DNA of 64,000 nt. Origin: Streptomyces alboflavus (GTDB lineage Bacteria > Actinomycetota > Actinomycetes > Streptomycetales > Streptomycetaceae). The position numbers and the translations under genes are program-made. The stretch is taken from positions 1 to 64,000 of the forward strand of contig NZ_JNXT01000022.1 of the NCBI RefSeq assembly GCF_000716675.1, in the 5' to 3' direction. This document shows, piece by piece, positions 59,454 to 64,000 of this stretch. Below the pieces are notes generated by a model, which was not told the origin of the DNA, ran no database searches, and worked only from the letters and a program-made list of their open reading frames with translations. The stretch's first letter is position 1; every line of letters begins with the position of its first letter.

Positions 59454-60044
59454 TCAGCGCGGCAGCTGCGGACCCTCCGGCCCGGACCCGGGCGACGACC
59501 CCGAAGGCCCGTCCTCACGGATCACCTCACCCTGGACCACCTTCCCGTCAGGGTGCTGCATCCGAGCCTGCTGGAAGGCGTCCCCCAACCCCCCGGGCGC
59601 CGCGGCAGCGGCCGCACGGACCTTGCGCTCGAAGGCACGCTCGGCACTGCGGCTGAGCACCTTCTGCAGCGGCGGCACGAGCAGCAGCAGCCCGACGGCG
59701 TCGGAGATGAGTCCGGGCAGGATCAGGAAGAGCCCACCGAGCATCGTGAGCGCACTGCCACCCCCGGAGTCGGGCGTCGCCGCAACGCCCCGCTGCTGCT
59801 GTTGCACCGCCTCGCTGAGGTTCTTGAAGGCGCGCCGCCCGGCCCGCTTGATGACGAAGGAGCCGAGCACAAGCCCGCCCAGGAGGAGCAGGAAGACGGT
59901 CAGGCCGCTGGTGGCCCCGGCGACGACGGTCAGCAGCCAGATCTCCAGGACCAGCCAGGCGGCGAGTCCGAGCGGCAGGAACCTGAGGACGCGCGAGCGC
60001 CGGGGCCGGGCGGGCTGGGTGGGAGGCGGTGCGCCAGTCGTCAT
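59454..60044 (-). CDS. fxsA: FxsA-family membrane protein
   Basis: A 196-residue integral membrane protein. Helices are LPLGLAAWLVLEIWLLTVVAG, GLTVFLLLLGGLVLGSFVI and LGGLFLILPGLISDAVGLLLLVPPL. The last motif, with GLISD and PP, is the FxsA signature. E. coli FxsA affects phage exclusion when overproduced; its role in actinobacteria is unknown. The C-terminus is soluble and acidic. It lies downstream of the polyprenol-phosphate mannose synthase gene on the same strand. Confidence 0.9.
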   Translation of the reverse strand: MTTGAPPPTQPARPRRSRVLRFLPLGLAAWLVLEIWLLTVVAGATSGLTVFLLLLGGLVLGSFVIKRAGRRAFKNLSEAVQQQQRGVAATPDSGGGSALTMLGGLFLILPGLISDAVGLLLLVPPLQKVLSRSAERAFERKVRAAAAAAPGGLGDAFQQARMQHPDGKVVQGEVIREDGPSGSSPGSGPEGPQLPR

Positions 60045-60100
60045 GCTCCCAGTGTGCCTGGGCGCGGCTCAGACCGGCATAAGGGGGTGATCAACAACGC

Positions 60101-60167
60101 GCGGATCAAGGAGTGCGGGATCAAGCGGCTCAAGGAGCGCGGGCTCAAGGAGTGCGGGATCAAGGAG
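60101..60167. repeat. 15-bp tandem repeats spanning the dpm 3' end
   Basis: Units of GCGGGMTCAAGGAG-type sequence occur about four times from 60101 to 60167 with small changes. The last unit contains the dpm stop codon on the minus strand, so the array looks like repeated copies of that gene's 3' end. It fills most of the 115-bp gap to fxsA. Confidence 0.75.
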
Positions 60168-60954
60168 AGGGTTTGCGGCCCAGGACCTTGCCGACCCGCT
60201 CCCCCACGCCCCACGCCGTGACCCGCCACAGCGCCTCGGCGACGATGTCGCGGCTCATCTTGCTGTCGCCCAGCTCCCGCTCGACGAAGGTGATGGGCAC
60301 CTCCACGACGTGGTAGCCGGCCTTGATGGCACGGCGGGCCAGGTCGACCTGGAAGCAGTAGCCCTGGGAGGCCACGTCGCCGAGGCCGAGGCCCTTGAGG
60401 GTCTCGCTGCGGAAGGCGCGGAAGCCGCCGGTCACGTCGCGGATCGGCACGTCGAGGAGCAGCCGCGAGTACGTGCTGCCGCCGCGGGAGAGGAACTCGC
60501 GGGACCGGGGCCAGTTCACGACTCGCCCGCCGGGCACCCAGCGCGAGCCGAGCACGAGGTCGGCGCCCTTGAGGGCGGTGAGCAGGCGCGGCAGTTCCTC
60601 GGGCTGGTGGGAGCCGTCGGCGTCCATCTCGACGAGGACTCCGTAGCCGTGCTCCAGGCCCCAGGAGAAGCCCGCGAGGTAGGCGGCGCCGAGGCCTTCC
60701 TTGCCCTTGCGGTGCAGGACGTGGACCTGGTCGTCGTCGGCCGCGAGCTCGTCGGCGATCTTCCCGGTGCCGTCGGGGCTGTTGTCGTCGGCGACGAGGA
60801 CGTGCGCCTGCGGCACGGCGGTGCGCACCCGGCCGACGATCGCCTGGATGTTCTCCGCCTCGTTGTAGGTCGGGATGATCACCAAGGCCTCGCCGAGCGG
60901 GCCGAACTGCCGCTCCGCGTCCGCTGCTTCGCTGATCCCGCCGCCGTTGCTCAC
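60160..60954 (-). CDS. dpm: Polyprenol monophosphomannose synthase
   Basis: A 264-residue GT2 enzyme that transfers mannose from GDP-mannose to polyprenyl phosphate, the donor for protein O-mannosylation and lipoglycans. LVIIPTYNEAENI opens the domain; VLVADDNSPDGT and the metal site VLVEMDADGSHQPEELPRLL follow, then GSRWVPGGRVVNWP. There is no fused Lnt domain, unlike mycobacterial Ppm1. The GTG at 60954 follows AAGGGG by five bases; the frame runs up to 61107 without support. A -10-like TATGGT lies upstream on the minus strand. Confidence 0.93.
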   Translation of the reverse strand: MSNGGGISEAADAERQFGPLGEALVIIPTYNEAENIQAIVGRVRTAVPQAHVLVADDNSPDGTGKIADELAADDDQVHVLHRKGKEGLGAAYLAGFSWGLEHGYGVLVEMDADGSHQPEELPRLLTALKGADLVLGSRWVPGGRVVNWPRSREFLSRGGSTYSRLLLDVPIRDVTGGFRAFRSETLKGLGLGDVASQGYCFQVDLARRAIKAGYHVVEVPITFVERELGDSKMSRDIVAEALWRVTAWGVGERVGKVLGRKPSP

Positions 60955-61317
60955 TACTGCCCCTTCGTTCGTACGCAGGGAACCACCATAGTGGCCCGGG
61001 CCTGGGGTGTTGCGACGCCACGGACCCTGGGCCCGGCAAGGACACGGCGGGCGGGGCGCCGGTGTCCGGAGCGCGACTTTCGTCCCCCTGTCGACGAAGA
61101 GGATCACGCAGGAGCGATCCTGCGGATCGGGCCCGGCGCCCTTCGGGCCGGCCTGGGACCCGCTGGCTGCGGATCGACCGAGAGCCGTTGTCTACTGAGC
61201 GGCCGGGCCCTACCCGGGTCGCACCTCCCCCGAGCTCCTGGGAGCAGGAGGGACGACCCCCTTCCGGCGGATGCGTTCCCGCGCCTGAGCGTCGTGGGCG
61301 CTGGACCTGGCTCCCGG

Positions 61318-61346
61318 TGGCGGTGCGCCGGGGTGGCGCACCGCCA
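61318..61346. other. 12-bp hairpin in the dpm-amidohydrolase gap
   Basis: TGGCGGTGCGCC (61318-61329), loop GGGGT, and GGCGCACCGCCA (61335-61346) pair perfectly. It lies in the 600-bp gap (60955-61554) upstream of dpm and downstream of the amidohydrolase gene, both on the minus strand. It may terminate that transcript. Apart from this and the next repeat I see no feature in the gap. Confidence 0.55.
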
Positions 61347-61451
61347 TGATCCAGCGGCGGTCGACGGCTGTGTGCGGGTTCGCCGGTCGGACGTCCTGTG
61401 GTGGACGCGGCCGAAACTACCCGCCGACGGCCGCCGTCTGTCAATAGCCCT

Positions 61452-61486
61452 CTGACCTGCGCCTTCTCCGCAGATCAGCAGGTCAG
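61452..61486. other. CTGACCTGC inverted repeat after the amidohydrolase
   Basis: CTGACCTGC (61452-61460) and GCAGGTCAG (61478-61486) are perfect 9-bp arms with a 17-base loop, about 70 bases after the amidohydrolase stop. Terminator or operator; not decidable. Confidence 0.45.
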
Positions 61487-61554
61487 TGGCGAGGCGCCGC
61501 AGGTCGCGCGACGCGCCGTGTGGCCCCGTTCGGAGCCGCGCCGCACCGCTGACG

Positions 61555-63189
61555 TCACTCGTTGGGCCGTACGAACACCGACTGTCCGCCCACCACGGTC
61601 CGCAGGCAGCGGGGCAGTTCGGCGCCGGGGCCGAGGTCCGGAAGGCCGGGGGTGCCGGAGCGCGGGTCGGTGGACCAGCGGGCGACCCGGTCGTCGGGGG
61701 CCTGGACGACGAGTTCGCCGGTCTGCCACACGGCGTAGTCGGCGGGGGCGCCGGGCACCAGGACGCCCGCGTCGTCGCGGCCGATGGCCCGCCAGCCGCC
61801 GCGCGTGTGCGCCGTGAAGGCGGCGCGCACGGACACCCGGTGCTCGGGCGTGCGGTGGAAGGCGGCGGCCCGGACGGTGCCCCAGGGGTCCAGGGGGGTC
61901 ACGGGGCTGTCGGAGCCGAAGGCGAGCGGGACACCGGCGCGCAGGAGGGCCGCGTACGGGTTGAGGGTCCGGGCGCGTTCGGCGCCGAGGCGCTGGACGT
62001 ACATGCCGTCCTCGCCGCCCCACAGGGCGTCGAAGGCGGGCTGCACGGACGCGGTGAGGCCGAACTCGGCGAACGCGGCGACCGTCTCGGGGGTGAGCAT
62101 CTCGACGTGCTCGACGCGGTGCCGCGCGGCCCGCACCCGGGCCAGGCCGACCTTCTCGGCGGCGGCGCGCATCCCGTCCACGACGGCGCCGACGGCGGCG
62201 TCCCCGATGGCGTGGAACCCGGCCTGGATCCCCGCCTCCGCGCAGGCCACCACGTGCGCGGCGACGTCGGCCGCGGTCAGGTAGGCGTTGCCGACGGCGG
62301 CCTCGTCGGCGTAGGGCTCGCACAGCCACGCCGTGTGCGAGCCGAGCGCGCCGTCCACGAAGTGGTCACCCGCGGCACCGGTCGCGCCCAGCTCGCGCGC
62401 GCGGGCGACGCCCTCGGCGCCCTGCTCGGCCCAGTAGCCCACGACCCGGGGCCCGGCCACCTGCTCGGCGAGGCGGAGCAGCGAGGTGAAGTCGTCCTCG
62501 CCGGAGATCGCGGGGCCCGCGCACTCGTGTACCGAGCCGATGCCGAGCGAGGCGGCGCGGTGGAGCGCGGCGCGCTGGGCGTCGGCCCGCTGCCGGGGCG
62601 TCACGGCAGCGTGGGCGGCGGTGCGCACGGCGTGGTGGGCGTCGGCGGTCAGCGGCGCGTCGGCGTGGAACCCGGCGGCGTCGGCGACCCCGGGGACGAG
62701 GTCGAGGAGCGCGGTGCTGGCGACGGCGGAGTGCACGTCGATGCGGGACAGGTAGAGCGGGCGGCCGCCGGTGGCCTCGTCGAGTTCCGCGCGGGTGGGC
62801 GGACGGCCGCCGGGCCAGCGTGCGGCGTCCCAGCCGTGGCCGAGCAGCACTCGGTCGTGCGGGTGCGCGGCAGCGTGTTCGCGTACGAGAACGAGCGCGT
62901 CGTCGAGGCTCCGGGCGCGGGACAGATCGAGTCCCGTGAGCGTGAGCCCGGTGGACGTCGTGTGCACATGGGCGTCGGTGAACGCCGGGGTGACCAGGTT
63001 GCCTTCGAGGTCGACGATCTCGTCGACACCGTCGGCGAAGCCGTCGGCGGCGCCCTCGGAGCCGACCCAGGCGATATGCCCGCGCTCGACGACCATCGCG
63101 GTCGCGAAGGGGTCGGCGGGGCTGTGGACTTCGCCGCCGCGCAGCAGAACGGTGCGATGCCCGGTTTCGGGGGTGATGGGCTCACTCAT
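61555..63189 (-). CDS. YtcJ-like amidohydrolase
   Basis: A 544-residue metal-dependent amidohydrolase of the YtcJ/ExeM group. The N-terminal beta domain leads to LVTPAFTDAHVHTTSTG, which has the HxH metal ligands. The barrel has GFHAIGDAAVGAVVDGM and RHRVEHVEML with further His ligands, then FGSDSPVTPLDPWGTVRAA with the catalytic Asp. The substrate is unknown; N-substituted formamides and other amides are known for relatives. The ATG at 63189 begins MSEPITPETG. The Lrp gene lies 123 bp upstream on the same strand. Confidence 0.9.
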   Translation of the reverse strand: MSEPITPETGHRTVLLRGGEVHSPADPFATAMVVERGHIAWVGSEGAADGFADGVDEIVDLEGNLVTPAFTDAHVHTTSTGLTLTGLDLSRARSLDDALVLVREHAAAHPHDRVLLGHGWDAARWPGGRPPTRAELDEATGGRPLYLSRIDVHSAVASTALLDLVPGVADAAGFHADAPLTADAHHAVRTAAHAAVTPRQRADAQRAALHRAASLGIGSVHECAGPAISGEDDFTSLLRLAEQVAGPRVVGYWAEQGAEGVARARELGATGAAGDHFVDGALGSHTAWLCEPYADEAAVGNAYLTAADVAAHVVACAEAGIQAGFHAIGDAAVGAVVDGMRAAAEKVGLARVRAARHRVEHVEMLTPETVAAFAEFGLTASVQPAFDALWGGEDGMYVQRLGAERARTLNPYAALLRAGVPLAFGSDSPVTPLDPWGTVRAAAFHRTPEHRVSVRAAFTAHTRGGWRAIGRDDAGVLVPGAPADYAVWQTGELVVQAPDDRVARWSTDPRSGTPGLPDLGPGAELPRCLRTVVGGQSVFVRPNE

Positions 63190-63312
63190 GCGGAACAGTC
63201 TCGCGCCTGCGCGCGGGGCTCCGGTTCGCGGGGTCGCCCCGGCGCCCCGGGCACGACCGGGGCCGGACCGCACAGGGGCGCGGCGGGCCGCGGGCCTGGC
63301 CCCGGGCGGGGG

Positions 63313-63753
63313 TCAGACCTGCGGCGGCCGCGACTCGTACGGCGTCGAGAGGACCACCGTCGTATGCGTGGAGACCCCGGCGAGCGTGCGCAGCCTCGCC
63401 AGCAGGTTCTCCAGTTCGTGCGGGGTCGCCACGCGCACCTTGAGCAGGTAGTTCTCGGCGCCCGCGACGCTGTGGCAGGCCTCGATCTCGGGTACCCCGG
63501 CGAGCCGCTCGGCGATGTCGTCGGGGGCGCTGGGGTCGAACGGCTTCACCGCGATGAAGGCCGTGAGCGGCAGGCCGACCGCTTCGGGGTCCACTACGGC
63601 GGCGTACCCGCGGATCACTCCTCGCTGCTCCAGCCTGCGCACCCGCTGGTGCACCGCTGACGTGGACAGACCCGTGGCCTTGCCCAGGTCGGTGTAGCTC
63701 ATCCGCCCGTCCTTGACGAGCAGCTGCACGATCTGTCGGTCCAGCTCCTCCAT
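63313..63753 (-). CDS. Lrp/AsnC-family regulator
   Basis: A 146-residue feast/famine regulator. The helix-turn-helix is LVKDGRMSYTDLGKATGLSTSAVHQRVRRLEQRGVIRGYAAVV. The RAM domain follows (LPLTAFIAVKP, ACHSVAGAENYLLKVRVATPHELENLLARL). It is upstream of and parallel to the amidohydrolase gene and may control it along with itself; an amino acid effector is likely. The ATG has no ribosome site, and a -10 lies six bases upstream, so the message is probably leaderless. The last 247 bases of the window (63754-64000) hold only its promoter and no credible gene. Confidence 0.92.
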   Translation of the reverse strand: MEELDRQIVQLLVKDGRMSYTDLGKATGLSTSAVHQRVRRLEQRGVIRGYAAVVDPEAVGLPLTAFIAVKPFDPSAPDDIAERLAGVPEIEACHSVAGAENYLLKVRVATPHELENLLARLRTLAGVSTHTTVVLSTPYESRPPQV

Positions 63754-63759
63754 GCGCCG

Positions 63760-63765
63760 AACCTA
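63760..63765 (-). promoter_or_regulatory. -10 element of the leaderless lrp gene
   Basis: TAGGTT on the minus strand (63765-63760) ends six bases before the ATG at 63753. The -35 region (ATCGGT, 17 bp upstream) is weak. A dyad-like GGTATCGG...AGGATCAAG upstream may be an Lrp site. Confidence 0.55.
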
Positions 63766-64000
63766 CAGGCCTCTTGATCCTCACCGATACCTGAGGGACC
63801 GCAAGGGATGAGGCAGAACGCGCGCCCCTGCCCCGGCAGGCCCACGCCGTCCGGCGCGCAGGCACCCCTCCCCGCCCCCGGAGGGCACACACCCCGCGCC
63901 GACGCCCCGGCGGCCACCCCGCGCGCAACGGCATCTCCATCTGGCATGTGACGAACACCACAGACATATGGCCGTGTCCGTCGGGCAGGAGCGATTACCT

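Noticed and set aside
60310..61455. 381-codon plus-strand frame across dpm
   Set aside because: Antisense to dpm, then runs through non-coding DNA; no motif.

Overview
The window is chromosomal DNA from a Streptomyces or a very close relative. The evidence is the very high GC content with strong third-position GC bias, frequent GTG starts, ATGA/GTGA stop-start overlaps and leaderless genes. It also carries lineage hallmarks: a conservon (cvnABCD), the sporulation pair smeA-sffA, rbpA behind a sigmaR-type promoter, and a mycothiol-type formaldehyde dehydrogenase. From memory, the order crr-ptsI ... smeA-sffA ... rbpA-fxsA-dpm matches the S. coelicolor chromosome near SCO1390-SCO1426; I could not check this. 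There is no integrase, IS element, tRNA or CRISPR array.

Layout. 1-270: promoter and leader of an rRNA operon reading leftward out of the window. 0.4-2.6 kb: crr-ptsI, general PTS components. 2.7-9.9 kb: an unknown protein, acetoacetyl-CoA synthetase, a GH31 glycosidase, and a divergent leaderless NUDIX/VanX-like pair. 9.9-11.5 kb: a translationally coupled DUF35/thiolase pair. 12-14.3 kb: glpF-glpK. 14.4-22.7 kb: a conservon whose cvnC and cvnD are separated by a 3.65-kb gene for a fused HyuA-HyuB (5-oxoprolinase/hydantoinase) enzyme.

24.1-33.6 kb: a probable complete glycine-betaine demethylation module. A Rieske ferredoxin and FAD reductase, an IclR regulator, a mycothiol-type formaldehyde dehydrogenase, a dimethylglycine oxidase-like enzyme, monomeric sarcosine oxidase and a GbcA-like Rieske oxygenase would take betaine to glycine and dispose of the formaldehyde. 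33.6-41.1 kb: a three-gene operon encoding an SMC/MukB-like ATPase and proteins resembling MukE and a MukF kleisin. It looks like a Mks/Wadjet-type complex but has no nuclease gene next to it, and the ATPase has Asn at the usual Walker B Glu position. This is the best candidate for an undescribed system. 41.2-46.6 kb: a GntR regulator divergent from an MFS transporter, a DUF1445 protein and pxpABC, a probable uptake and 5-oxoproline-opening route. With the HyuAB enzyme, the window therefore holds two unrelated 5-oxoprolinase-type systems.

46.8-50.2 kb: two glycosyltransferases and an SGNH hydrolase, coupled. 50.9-53 kb: HEAT-repeat and ankyrin proteins. 53.4-55.2 kb: smeA-sffA, with a degenerate Walker A in SffA. 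55.2-58.3 kb: MocR regulator, YczE-like membrane protein and a glycerophosphodiesterase. 58.5-61 kb: rbpA with two promoters and a very strong terminator, a 175-bp inverted-repeat element, fxsA and the polyprenol-phosphate mannose synthase gene. 61.5-63.8 kb: a YtcJ-like amidohydrolase and an Lrp regulator. Non-coding DNA carries several minisatellites and operator-like palindromes, listed separately.
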